Shown: positions 26,380 through 33,928 of the stretch, piece after piece
Layout of the letters: the number at the start of each line of letters is the position of its first letter
Position numbering within the stretch: the first letter of the stretch is position 1
DNA from: Bog-473 sp963770645
GTDB taxonomy: Bacteria; Actinomycetota; Acidimicrobiia; Acidimicrobiales; RAAP-2
DNA: 64,000 nucleotides
Assembly (NCBI GenBank): GCA_963770645.1
Contig: CAVYQL010000004.1
Span: 1,488,001 to 1,552,000, forward strand
Reading direction: 5' to 3'
Position numbers and translations under genes: made by a program
Notes under the pieces: model-generated
The model's database searches: none
The model's input: the letters and a program-made list of their open reading frames with translations, nothing else
Told to the model about the DNA's origin: nothing

Positions 26380-28799
26380 CGTGCGTGGTCGCTCCAAATC
26401 CAGTCGGTGATCTCAGGAGGATCCTCGCCGTGCATACGGGTATAGGCGCGGGCTCTGAGGCGCGCGTCTTGCATCTCCTGGCGCAGGCCTGCCGCTCGCT
26501 CGCCGAGGCCGGGCACACGGTCGATCACGTCAATCACCAGGTGAAAGCGGTCGAGGTCGTTCAGCATCGTCATATCGAACGGGGTCGTGGTGGTGCCCTC
26601 TTCCCGATACCCCCGTACGTGCAGGTTGGCGTGGTTGGTGCGGCGGTACGTGAGCCGGTGGATCAACCACGGATACCCGTGGTACGCGAAGATGACTGGT
26701 CGGTCGCTTGTGAACAGCTCGTCGAACTCGGCATCGGAGAGGCCGTGCGGGTGCGCGGTCTGGTCGCACAAGCGCATGAGATCGACCACGTTGACGACCC
26801 GTACCTTGAGCGACGGAAGATGCCGCCGCAGCAGGTCGGCTGCGGCCAGAGTCTCGAGTGTGGGAACGTCCCCCGCACACGCAAGCACGACATCGGGGAG
26901 GACTCCGGCGTCGTTGCTCGCCCACTCGAAGATGCCAAGGCCTCTCGTGGAGTGGGCCACTGCGTCCTCCATCGAGAGGTACGTCAGGGCCGGCTGCTTG
27001 CCGACGACGATGAGATTGACGTAGTCGCGGCTTCTCAGGCAGTGGTCGGCGACCGAGAGCAAGGTGTTGGCGTCCGGAGGCAGGTAAATCCGTACCCGAT
27101 CGGAGTTCTTGTTGACCAGATGGTCGATGAAGCCGGTGTCCTGGTGGGAAAACCCGTTGTGGTCCTGGCGCCAGACGTGGCTCGTCAGGAGGTAGTTCAG
27201 CGACGCGATTGGGCGGCGCCACGGGATGCCCTGGCAGGTCTTCAGCCATTTGGCGTGTTGGTTGACCATGGAGTCGATGATCGGGACGAATGCCTCGTAA
27301 CAGTTGAAGAGGCCGTGGCGGCCGGTGAGGAGGTAGCCCTCCAACCACCCTTCACAGAGGTGCTCGCTCAGGACCTCCATGACCCGACCTTGCTTTGCGA
27401 GGTGCTCGTCGGCGGCGTGGAGCTCGGCCTCCCAGACGCGTTCGGTGGCCTCGAACACCGCCCCGAGCCGGTTCGAGACCGTTTCGTCCGGTCCGACCAA
27501 GCGGAACGTCGTGGGGTTTGCTGTGATCACGTCGCGCAGCAGCTCCCCGAGCACCCTCGTCGGCTCCACCCACCCCGTGCCCGGGTGATCGACGGGTACC
27601 CCGTAGTGGGTGAAGTCCGGCACGGTGAGGTCCTTGAGAAGGAGCCCGCCGTTGGCATGGGGGTTGGCGCCCATGCGGCGCATGCCCGACGGTGCGAGCG
27701 CTGCCAGCTCGGGGCGGAAGCGCCCGGATTCGTCGAAGAGCTCCTCGGACCGGTAGCTGCGCATCCAGGTTTCGAGCAGAGCGAGATGCTCGGGGTTCGT
27801 CCGGACGTCGCCGACAGGCACCTGATGGGCGCGGAACGTGCCCTCGACCGGCAGGCCGTCGACCAACTTGGGGCACGTCCATCCTTTGGGCGTACGCAAG
27901 ACGATCATGGGCCAGACGGGACGATCGCTCGAGGTGCCGCGGCGCGCAGCCGTCTGGATGTCGGCGATCTCGTCGAGGGCTCGATCGAGCGCCGCGGCCA
28001 ATTGCTCGTGCACATCGAAAGGGTCGTCGCCCACCACGAAGATGGGGCGATGGCCGTACCCCTCGAGCAGCCACCGCAACTCGTCGTCGCCGATCCGGGC
28101 CAAGACGGTGGGGTTGGCGATCTTGTAACCGTTCAGATGGAGGATGGGGAGCACCGCGCCGTCTCCGACGGGATCGAGGAACTTGTTGGAGTGCCAGGAC
28201 GCTGCCAACGGCCCTGTCTCCGCCTCGCCGTCTCCGATGACGCAGGCCACGATGAGGTCTGGATTGTCGAACGCCGCTCCATAGGCGTGGACGAGCGAGT
28301 ACCCGAGTTCTCCTCCTTCGTGGATCGAGCCCGGGGTGCCCGGCGACACGTGGCTGGGGATGCCGCCCGGAAAGGAGAATTGACGGAAGAGCTGTCGGAG
28401 GCCCTCCTCGTCCTGCGTGATGTGGGGGTAGACCTCGCTGTAGGTGCCCTCGAGATACGTGTTGGCGACGATTCCCGGTCCACCGTGTCCGGGCCCGATG
28501 ACGTAGATCATGTCGAGGTCCCGGGCAACGATCACGCGGTTCAGGTGGGCATAGACAAGGTTGAGCCCTGGTGTCGTCCCGAAATGGCCCATCAAGCGCG
28601 GCTTGATGTGCTCGGCGCGAAGCGGTTCTCGCAGCAACGGGTTGTCGAGGAGGTAGATCTGACCGACCGAGCAGTAGTTGGCGGCCCGCCAGTAGGCGTC
28701 GATGGCATGGAGATCGCTCTCTCCCAACATTGCCACCGCCTGCTCGTCTCCACGTCGGAGCACGGACGGCACTCCTCCCGGCGCAGGTTGTGTCGTCAC
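26376..28799 (-). CDS. xfp: Xylulose-5-phosphate/fructose-6-phosphate phosphoketolase
   Basis: 807 aa, full family length. A thiamine-diphosphate motif GDGEAETGPLAASWHSNKF lies near residue 189 and continues LPILHLNGYKIANPT. YWRAANYCSVGQIYLLDNPL is the typical N-terminus and QDHNGFSHQDTGFIDH the mid-chain block. It splits a ketose phosphate with inorganic phosphate into acetyl phosphate and an aldose phosphate. The GTG start 28799 overlaps the stop of a short upstream ORF with a strong ribosome site (GTGA); an alternative is ATG 28730. Part of the operon led by the stress protein at 30643. Confidence 0.95.
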   Translation of the reverse strand: MTTQPAPGGVPSVLRRGDEQAVAMLGESDLHAIDAYWRAANYCSVGQIYLLDNPLLREPLRAEHIKPRLMGHFGTTPGLNLVYAHLNRVIVARDLDMIYVIGPGHGGPGIVANTYLEGTYSEVYPHITQDEEGLRQLFRQFSFPGGIPSHVSPGTPGSIHEGGELGYSLVHAYGAAFDNPDLIVACVIGDGEAETGPLAASWHSNKFLDPVGDGAVLPILHLNGYKIANPTVLARIGDDELRWLLEGYGHRPIFVVGDDPFDVHEQLAAALDRALDEIADIQTAARRGTSSDRPVWPMIVLRTPKGWTCPKLVDGLPVEGTFRAHQVPVGDVRTNPEHLALLETWMRSYRSEELFDESGRFRPELAALAPSGMRRMGANPHANGGLLLKDLTVPDFTHYGVPVDHPGTGWVEPTRVLGELLRDVITANPTTFRLVGPDETVSNRLGAVFEATERVWEAELHAADEHLAKQGRVMEVLSEHLCEGWLEGYLLTGRHGLFNCYEAFVPIIDSMVNQHAKWLKTCQGIPWRRPIASLNYLLTSHVWRQDHNGFSHQDTGFIDHLVNKNSDRVRIYLPPDANTLLSVADHCLRSRDYVNLIVVGKQPALTYLSMEDAVAHSTRGLGIFEWASNDAGVLPDVVLACAGDVPTLETLAAADLLRRHLPSLKVRVVNVVDLMRLCDQTAHPHGLSDAEFDELFTSDRPVIFAYHGYPWLIHRLTYRRTNHANLHVRGYREEGTTTTPFDMTMLNDLDRFHLVIDVIDRVPGLGERAAGLRQEMQDARLRARAYTRMHGEDPPEITDWIWSDHAR

Positions 28800-28894
28800 C
28801 GGGGACCCGCGGAGGCGGACGCCGCAGCCGACGTGGCCACGGCGGCGGGCTCGTCCGCCCCCGGCGCGCTTCGAAGACACTGCCTCAGCAACAT
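28796..28894 (-). CDS. Short ORF translationally coupled to phosphoketolase
   Basis: 32 codons reading MLLRQCLRSAPGADEPAAVA and ending in an Ala/Ser-rich stretch. It has the best Shine-Dalgarno of the region (AGGAGG, 7-nt spacer) while xfp itself has none, and its TGA overlaps the xfp GTG. It may be a leader peptide that loads ribosomes for xfp rather than a functional protein. Confidence 0.45.
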   Translation of the reverse strand: MLLRQCLRSAPGADEPAAVATSAAASASAGPR

Positions 28895-28938
28895 GACCAG
28901 ACCTCCTCGTCGAACTTCTTCGAAACCCCCACGTGATG

Positions 28939-29613
28939 TCAGGTGTTCGCCAACTGCGCGGCAATACCTTCGAGCAGACGGCGACGCTCGGCCAGTGTCC
29001 TGCGGAAGCCCGCATTGTCCGTGTCTGCGATCTCCGAACTCAGATCACCAAGTTCCGAGCGCAGGACCGAAGCAAGCTCAACCACTGCGTCCCGCCCAAG
29101 ACGCAAGTTCTTCGGCTCCGCCGGGTGCCTGTGCGACTCGAAAGCCGGCTCTCTCTGTTCACCTCGGAGATCCGGTTCGACGGCGCGACCCGTCACCTTG
29201 AAGGGGATGATCTCGAACACGCGAACCCCCGGTTCGCTCACGATTGGGGTCGGCAGGTTAGCGCCGAGTCGGGCAACCTCCTCGTACGGCACGGCGTGGG
29301 CCACACCCTCGACCACGACACTCCAACCGGAGCGTCGAGACGCCGTCGCTTGGTCGGTCTCAAAGGTGACCGCCGTGCCGTCCAGGTGAAATGCGGTCCA
29401 GCCTGTTCCGAGCCGAATCACGATCCCGCCCTCGACCACCGTGAAGTTCACCGGAATGACATAGGGCAAGTGAGCCCCGTTGATCGCTACTCGTCCGACC
29501 CCCGACGATGCTGCTGCACGCGCCAGTCGGCGCCGACACGCGTCTTCGCCGAGTACCGTCGAACCTCTTGGGTCGAGTTTCATCACGATCGGGCCTTTCG
29601 CATCGAGTTTCAC
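28939..29613 (-). CDS. Pyridoxamine-oxidase-like split-barrel flavoprotein with helical tail
   Basis: 224 aa. Residues ~20-145 form an FMN/F420-binding split barrel (GRVAINGAHLPYVIPVNFTV, WSVVVEGVAHAVP). Residues ~165-224 are an alpha-helical, probably coiled-coil extension. The GTG start 29613 has GAGGTGG upstream and overlaps the previous stop (GTGA). Its barrel resembles the one in the XRE fusion at 20833. Likely a flavin reductase or sensor in the hypoxia operon; the exact reaction is unknown. Confidence 0.78.
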   Translation of the reverse strand: MKLDAKGPIVMKLDPRGSTVLGEDACRRRLARAAASSGVGRVAINGAHLPYVIPVNFTVVEGGIVIRLGTGWTAFHLDGTAVTFETDQATASRRSGWSVVVEGVAHAVPYEEVARLGANLPTPIVSEPGVRVFEIIPFKVTGRAVEPDLRGEQREPAFESHRHPAEPKNLRLGRDAVVELASVLRSELGDLSSEIADTDNAGFRRTLAERRRLLEGIAAQLANT

Positions 29614-30194
29614 TGTGCCACCTCTACCGGTGGATCGCCATGGCTGACGGTTCGGCGGAGCACACCCACCGCTCTCGCCGCCACGCTCTCCGTCGTAACT
29701 CCCCCCAGCGTGAAGGGTTGCGTACAGCGGCTCGCTCCCCGCTTGTGCCACATATCGCCCTCCCAGACCGAGATGCGTCGCCAAGGCACGTCGACCTCGA
29801 GCTGGATGTAGGGATTCCGGTCCATCCGAGGGGGAACGGCGACAAGACCATCGGGTGACATCCACAAGGTCAGTATCTGGCCGTGCCGGCCTTCCGCCGG
29901 ACGTTCCTCGACGAGGCCACCTCCGCCGTCACGGTTCAGCCGCTCGGCAATGTCCCGGAAGACAGGCGCTGCCACTCGTTCGAACATGCACGCTGCCGCG
30001 TGCGCAAAGCGCTGACGGCCAAAGAGTTCAGCTCGTGCCCGGTCGGCTTCATCCTCTTGCTGACGGGCGTAGGTCGCCAAGAGAGCATCCACAGCACTCA
30101 GGCTCACGTCCGCTGGTGTGGTCTGACCGGCGGCCACCTGTAGTGACCCGCCGGGGAGACCGTGCGATGAGTCCGAATCGCAAAGCGAGCGCAT
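29610..30194 (-). CDS. Hypothetical protein of the phosphoketolase operon
   Basis: 194 aa, soluble. The N-terminal half is helical (VDALLATYARQQEDEADRARAELFGRQR...MFERVAAPVFRDIAERLNRD); the C-terminal half is beta-rich (LTLWMSPDGLVAVPPRM, YIQLEVDVPWRRISVWEGDM). No family is recognised. It begins 5 bp after the stress protein stop and overlaps the flavoprotein start, so it is part of a five-gene operon under the 30711 boxes. Confidence 0.7.
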   Translation of the reverse strand: MRSLCDSDSSHGLPGGSLQVAAGQTTPADVSLSAVDALLATYARQQEDEADRARAELFGRQRFAHAAACMFERVAAPVFRDIAERLNRDGGGGLVEERPAEGRHGQILTLWMSPDGLVAVPPRMDRNPYIQLEVDVPWRRISVWEGDMWHKRGASRCTQPFTLGGVTTESVAARAVGVLRRTVSHGDPPVEVAQ

Positions 30195-30199
30195 GATCG

Positions 30200-30643
30200 T
30201 CAGCGCACCACGATCGTGGTGCAGGGCGCGTGATGGAGGACGTACTCGGACACAGACCCCATGAGCAGTCCGGTCGCCGCTCTGTGGCCGCGGGTGCCAA
30301 CAACCAGGGCAGCAGCTCCCTGGCTCAGTTTTGCGAGCACGGCCCCCGCACCACCGAGGACAGCCTCACCCTTGAGGACGACATCGGGCTCGAGCTCTTC
30401 GGCCTGGCAGAGAGCGCCGGAGACGACGGCCTCGGCCGATCCCTGGTAGAGACCGAGTGGCGCGATGAATCCCCCTGTCGCTGGCATCTCCTTATACGCC
30501 GTCACGACGTGGAGCAGGGCGCCCCAGCGAGCGGCCTCCCTGACGGCGAACTCGACGGCGCGGGTAGCGCAGGCCGAGCCGTCGGTGCCTACGACGATTC
30601 GAAGCTCGCCGAGGTCTCGACTGTTCGGGTCATTCGGTTCCAC
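30200..30643 (-). CDS. Universal stress protein, ATP-binding class
   Basis: 147 aa, one UspA domain: IVVGTDGSACATRAVEFAVR at the start and GTRGHRAATGLLMGSVS as an intact nucleotide-binding loop. First gene of the operon stress protein - hypothetical - flavoprotein - xfp - ackA. Two DosR-type boxes with 22-bp spacing lie 68-103 bp upstream of the ATG, matching the layout of mycobacterial DosR targets. Paralogue of the protein at 23525-23965. Confidence 0.92.
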   Translation of the reverse strand: MEPNDPNSRDLGELRIVVGTDGSACATRAVEFAVREAARWGALLHVVTAYKEMPATGGFIAPLGLYQGSAEAVVSGALCQAEELEPDVVLKGEAVLGGAGAVLAKLSQGAAALVVGTRGHRAATGLLMGSVSEYVLHHAPCTTIVVR

Positions 30644-30710
30644 TGCCGTCTCCTCAGGGCCGCTGTCAGGTCTGTTGCCATCGTCCCCGCATGCGCGCCC
30701 ACTCGCGTAG

Positions 30711-30746
30711 GGAAGAAGGTCCCGAGGACCAGGGACAGCAGTCCCA
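30711..30746. promoter_or_regulatory. DosR-type box pair upstream of the phosphoketolase operon
   Basis: 30711-30724 GGGAAGAAGGTCCC and 30733-30746 GGGACAGCAGTCCC; the second has perfect 5-bp arms with N4 spacing. Start-to-start distance is 22 bp. They could also serve the small coiled-coil gene at 30870. Confidence 0.75.
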
Positions 30747-30869
30747 ATGTGGCTGCGATGGGTTCCCCAGCGGCCACTGGGAGCGATGAATGCGACGATG
30801 GTCCTCTATACGAACCAGCCAGGGGCGACCATGCTTCGAAACGCCCACTGATTCGGAGGAGGAAGACCC

Positions 30870-31175
30870 ATGCCAACGAACAACCAGACGCACCAGACGA
30901 CGCGACCGGCCGAGGCCCTCGATGTCATGGCGCGTCTCGAGTCGATGTTGGACTTCTGGAGGTCGCATGTCGACGAGTTTCTGGTCCAGCTCGACCTTGC
31001 TCACATGGAGATCAGGGACAGCGCTGCAGCGCACGAGGAAGCCGCTGAGGAGTTCGGCGGCCACTTGGAAAGACGAATCGCTGAATTTCGTCGGTCCCTG
31101 GCGCAGCAGCGAGAGGTCGTCGCCGGTATCAAGCAGGACATCTCCCAGGCAGCATCGGCGGTAAGCGGTAAGTGA
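30870..31175 (+). CDS. Small helical coiled-coil protein
   Basis: 101 aa, ATG with GGAGGAGG 7-8 nt upstream. From residue ~15 on it is a continuous charged helix (VMARLESMLDFWRSHVDEFL, then EEAAEEFGGHLERRIAEFRR), likely a coiled coil; no cysteine, no membrane segment. Family not recognised. It is divergent from the stress protein operon across the 30711-30746 boxes, so it may be hypoxia-induced. Confidence 0.72.
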   Translation: MPTNNQTHQTTRPAEALDVMARLESMLDFWRSHVDEFLVQLDLAHMEIRDSAAAHEEAAEEFGGHLERRIAEFRRSLAQQREVVAGIKQDISQAASAVSGK

Positions 31176-31230
31176 TGAGTGATGTCTGAGCCACCCGAAA
31201 CGAGTCGTCTCGAAGCCGCTGTCCCAAAGG

Positions 31231-31266
31231 GAGACCAAAGTCCCCTCGAATAGGGACTTTGGTCCC
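31231..31266. promoter_or_regulatory. Strongest DosR-type box pair, between convergent genes
   Basis: 31253-31266 GGGACTTTGGTCCC matches 13 of 14 positions of the mycobacterial core and 31231-31244 GAGACCAAAGTCCC matches 12 of 14; 22 bp apart. They lie after the stop of the coiled-coil gene and after the stop of devS, so no protein gene starts next to them. A short RNA or antisense transcript is the simplest target. Confidence 0.8.
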
Positions 31267-31355
31267 TACGCGGACCGGCCGGCCGGACCACAGACTCCCA
31301 CGATGGCAACGCCAAGCGCTCGTCGTCATCGACCCGGCTGCTCCCGAGGACAGGC

Positions 31356-32486
31356 TCAGACTGGCGCCGACCAGCTCAGCCGGGTGCCACCTGTCTCAAT
31401 GGACAGGATCTCGAAGGTCCCGCTCAGCTTCTCCGCTCGGTTTCGCAGATTCATCAGGCCATGACCAACGGCGCCCGCGGGATCGATCTCGAGCCCTCTG
31501 CCGTTGTCGATGATCTCGACCAGGACGAGGTCGTCGTCCACGCTGATCTCCACGCTGCAGCGAGAGGCGCCGGCGTGCTTGGCCGCGTTGGTCAGTGCCT
31601 CGCGCACAACGGCCAGGATGTGGTCGGCGACCCGTGTTGGGACGGTGTTGTCCAGCGGACCGACGAACCGCACCTCGGGACGCGACCCCAGCATCGGCGT
31701 CAGCTCGTCGGCCAACTGAACCACGGCGTCGCGCAGCCCACCCGGCAGCGAGGTATCGCCGAGCTCGAAGATGGCGGTCCTGATCTCGGTGATCGTCGAG
31801 TCGAGCGCATCCACCGCATGCTCAACGCGGTCGTGCACCTGCGGGAGATCGTCCAGCCTGGCCGCGCCGGCCAGGCTCATGCCGACGGCGTAGATCCGCT
31901 GGATCACCCGGTCGTGGAGATCCCGCGCAATACGGCCACGGTCTTCGAGTACGCTGAGCGACCGCACGCGCTCGTGCAAGCGATGGTTCTGAATCGCGAT
32001 GCCCGTTGCCAAGGCAAGCGCTTCGGCCAGCGCCTCGTCTTCGTCGCTGAATCCTTCGGCACCGATCTTGTCGGTCAGATAGAGGTTGCCAAAGACCTCG
32101 TCTCGAACCCTCACCGGAACCCCAAGAAACGACGTCATCGGGGGATGGTTCGGGGGAAACCCGTAACTGTCAGGATGCTCGCTGATCCGAGCCAGACGCA
32201 GGTGCACGGGGTCGGTGATCAAGTGCCCGAGGACGCCCCGACCGGTCGGCCGGGCGCCGATGGCCCTCTCCGCCTCCTCGTCCAGCCCGACGGTCAGGAA
32301 CTGCTCGAGGCCGGTTCGCGATTCATTGAGCACACCGAGAGCGCCATAGCGGGCGCCAACCAGCGAACATGCTTCCGAGATCATGGTCCTGAGCAAATGG
32401 GTCAGATCGACGTCATTTGTGATCAAGAGGACCGCTCCCAGGAGCCGTTGAAGCTTCTCGGGATCGCTCACCCTCGTGTAGGGCAT
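31356..32486 (-). CDS. devS: DevS/DosT-like sensor histidine kinase with one haem-GAF domain
   Basis: 376 aa. A single GAF domain (~25-170) contains GFPPNHPPMTSFLGVPVRVR: H114 aligns with the haem ligand His149 of M. tuberculosis DevS and Y136 with the gas-discriminating Tyr171 (alignment from memory; both 22 residues apart). HisKA_3 follows at once (RIARDLHDRVIQR, phospho-acceptor H191), then HATPase_c (EALTNAAKHA, DNGRGL, GHGLMNL). The second GAF of mycobacterial DevS is missing. Likely a soluble O2/NO/CO-responsive kinase for the divergent DevR. The GGAGG abuts the ATG, so the exact start is uncertain. Confidence 0.9.
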   Translation of the reverse strand: MPYTRVSDPEKLQRLLGAVLLITNDVDLTHLLRTMISEACSLVGARYGALGVLNESRTGLEQFLTVGLDEEAERAIGARPTGRGVLGHLITDPVHLRLARISEHPDSYGFPPNHPPMTSFLGVPVRVRDEVFGNLYLTDKIGAEGFSDEDEALAEALALATGIAIQNHRLHERVRSLSVLEDRGRIARDLHDRVIQRIYAVGMSLAGAARLDDLPQVHDRVEHAVDALDSTITEIRTAIFELGDTSLPGGLRDAVVQLADELTPMLGSRPEVRFVGPLDNTVPTRVADHILAVVREALTNAAKHAGASRCSVEISVDDDLVLVEIIDNGRGLEIDPAGAVGHGLMNLRNRAEKLSGTFEILSIETGGTRLSWSAPV

Positions 32487-32560
32487 CCTCCGAGCCTAGT
32501 GAAGGAACGCTGCGGTCTCCGGCGCGCGGTCCAACGCTGCGTCGCTGGCACAATGGACTG

Positions 32561-33217
32561 ATGTCAATCCGCGTCTTTCTCCTCGACGACCACGAACTCG
32601 TTCGTGAAGGTATCCGGAGTCTGCTGGAGGGCGATCCCGATATCGAGGTGGTCGGTGAGGCCTCCACGGCCTCGGAGGCATTGACGCGGGTGCCGTTGGC
32701 CAAACCGGACGTGGCGATCCTGGACGTCCGGCTCGAGGAGGGCAACGGCATCGAGGTTTGCCGCGACCTGCGTTCGGTCAACCCCGAGCTCACCTGCCTG
32801 ATGTTGACAAGCTTCGCCGACGATGACGCGCTCTACGCAAGTGTGATGGCCGGTGCGGCGGGCTACGTCCTTAAACAAATAAGGGCGCGCGACCTCATTG
32901 AAGACGTGAAGAAAGTGGCAAAGGGCGAGTCGCTGATGGATCCGAGGGCGGTTGCTCGCGTGGTGCAGAGGATCTCGAACCCACCGAAGACGGATTCCGC
33001 CACGGGCTCCCTCTCGCCCCAGGAGCTACGCATCCTGGAGCACATATCCGAAGGGATGACGAACAAGCAGATCGCGGAGGCAATGTTTCTGGCCGAGCAC
33101 ACGGTGAAGAACTACATCACCGGTCTGTTGCGCAAACTCAAGATGTCGAGCCGCACCGAGGCCGCGATCTACGCAACAAAACGAAAGGGTCAGGGTTGGG
33201 ACTCGCGCGAAGTCTGA
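32561..33217 (+). CDS. devR: DevR/DosR-like response regulator (NarL family)
   Basis: 218 aa. Receiver domain with acidic pocket D9-D10, phospho-acceptor D55, T83 and K105; LuxR-type HTH at ~150-210 (GMTNKQIAEAMFLAEHTVKN). K183 and N184 correspond to the base-contacting Lys182 and Asn183 of M. tuberculosis DevR; Lys179 is His here. The length and LDVRLEEGNGIEVCRDL block match DevR closely. Divergent from the kinase gene by 74 bp. Predicted activator of the GGGAC-N4-GTCCC promoters in the island. Confidence 0.93.
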   Translation: MSIRVFLLDDHELVREGIRSLLEGDPDIEVVGEASTASEALTRVPLAKPDVAILDVRLEEGNGIEVCRDLRSVNPELTCLMLTSFADDDALYASVMAGAAGYVLKQIRARDLIEDVKKVAKGESLMDPRAVARVVQRISNPPKTDSATGSLSPQELRILEHISEGMTNKQIAEAMFLAEHTVKNYITGLLRKLKMSSRTEAAIYATKRKGQGWDSREV

Positions 33218-33248
33218 CAGGTAATTCGGGCGTCATGTGGCCCAAGAA

Positions 33249-33665
33249 TCACCGATCACGCTCTGATGCCCCGGCGCTGGGCTTCTCGGCCACGTCGATG
33301 CCTGCTCGACGTTCGGCCTCGGCGGATCCGTCGGTGTCCGAGGGCCGCTCGGTTCTCGTTCGGCGCTTCGGTGGCGAATCAAGGTCCACCCCATCGTGCC
33401 GGAGTACCGCCTCAATGTGGCGGCGTTCCGACGTGGGGTAGGAAAAGTTGGTCGCGTGCGCGTCGATCCCGCGCTCGGTGCAGAGCGCGATCAGAGCTCG
33501 GTCATAGGCAATTTCGGCGGCAAGAGCCGAATATGCGGAGCCCCCTGGGGGAGGCGTGACTGCCCGAAGTTCCTCTCGGCAGAGCAGCGCGTACTCGATC
33601 AAGTCGGGACCGTTCAGATCGGTAACCCACTGGTCGAGTGCGCTGGAGAGAATATCGACGTACAT
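33249..33665 (-). CDS. Hypothetical protein with a possible DosR-controlled promoter
   Basis: 138 aa from ATG 33665. The frame is open to 33884 and ATG 33779 is an alternative, but codons upstream of 33665 look non-coding and a DosR-type box sits at 33748, which fits a promoter there. Mostly helical core (YVDILSSALDQWVTDLNGPD, ALAAEIAYDRALIALCTERG) and a charged low-complexity C-terminus. No family recognised. Confidence 0.5.
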   Translation of the reverse strand: MYVDILSSALDQWVTDLNGPDLIEYALLCREELRAVTPPPGGSAYSALAAEIAYDRALIALCTERGIDAHATNFSYPTSERRHIEAVLRHDGVDLDSPPKRRTRTERPSDTDGSAEAERRAGIDVAEKPSAGASERDR

Positions 33666-33747
33666 ACTCACGTCTGCCAGTGTGACGTTCCGGCTTGGTC
33701 GCAGGATAGGGACGTTCTTCCCATGTGCACCCTTTGTGGCGCCGTTT

Positions 33748-33785
33748 AGGACGTTCGTCCCGTCAGGGTCAATGACCATCGTCCC
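33748..33785. promoter_or_regulatory. DosR-type boxes upstream of the 33249-33665 gene
   Basis: 33748-33761 AGGACGTTCGTCCC (11 of 14) and a weaker copy ending GTCCC at 33785, spaced 24 bp. The proximal box is ~83 bp before ATG 33665. Confidence 0.5.
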
Positions 33786-33928
33786 GGTCGATGTCGTTCG
33801 CTGATCAGTCCACCGGATGCGCTCGGGTCCGGTCGGCGCCTGTTTCGGCCCGGGCCGGACTTCATTTCTCACCCATGGGCACACCAGAAACCGGCGTCAC
33901 GGCGGTGTCGACCAGCTTGAGACTGGTG

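Noticed and set aside
28799..29015. Longer phosphoketolase N-terminus
   Set aside because: The extra residues are Arg-rich frame shadow of the upstream non-coding stretch and do not resemble phosphoketolase N-termini.
31259..31513. A rightward ORF after the orphan box pair as its target gene
   Set aside because: No ribosome site, Arg/Ser-rich composition and overlap with the 3' end of devS; it looks like an antisense shadow.
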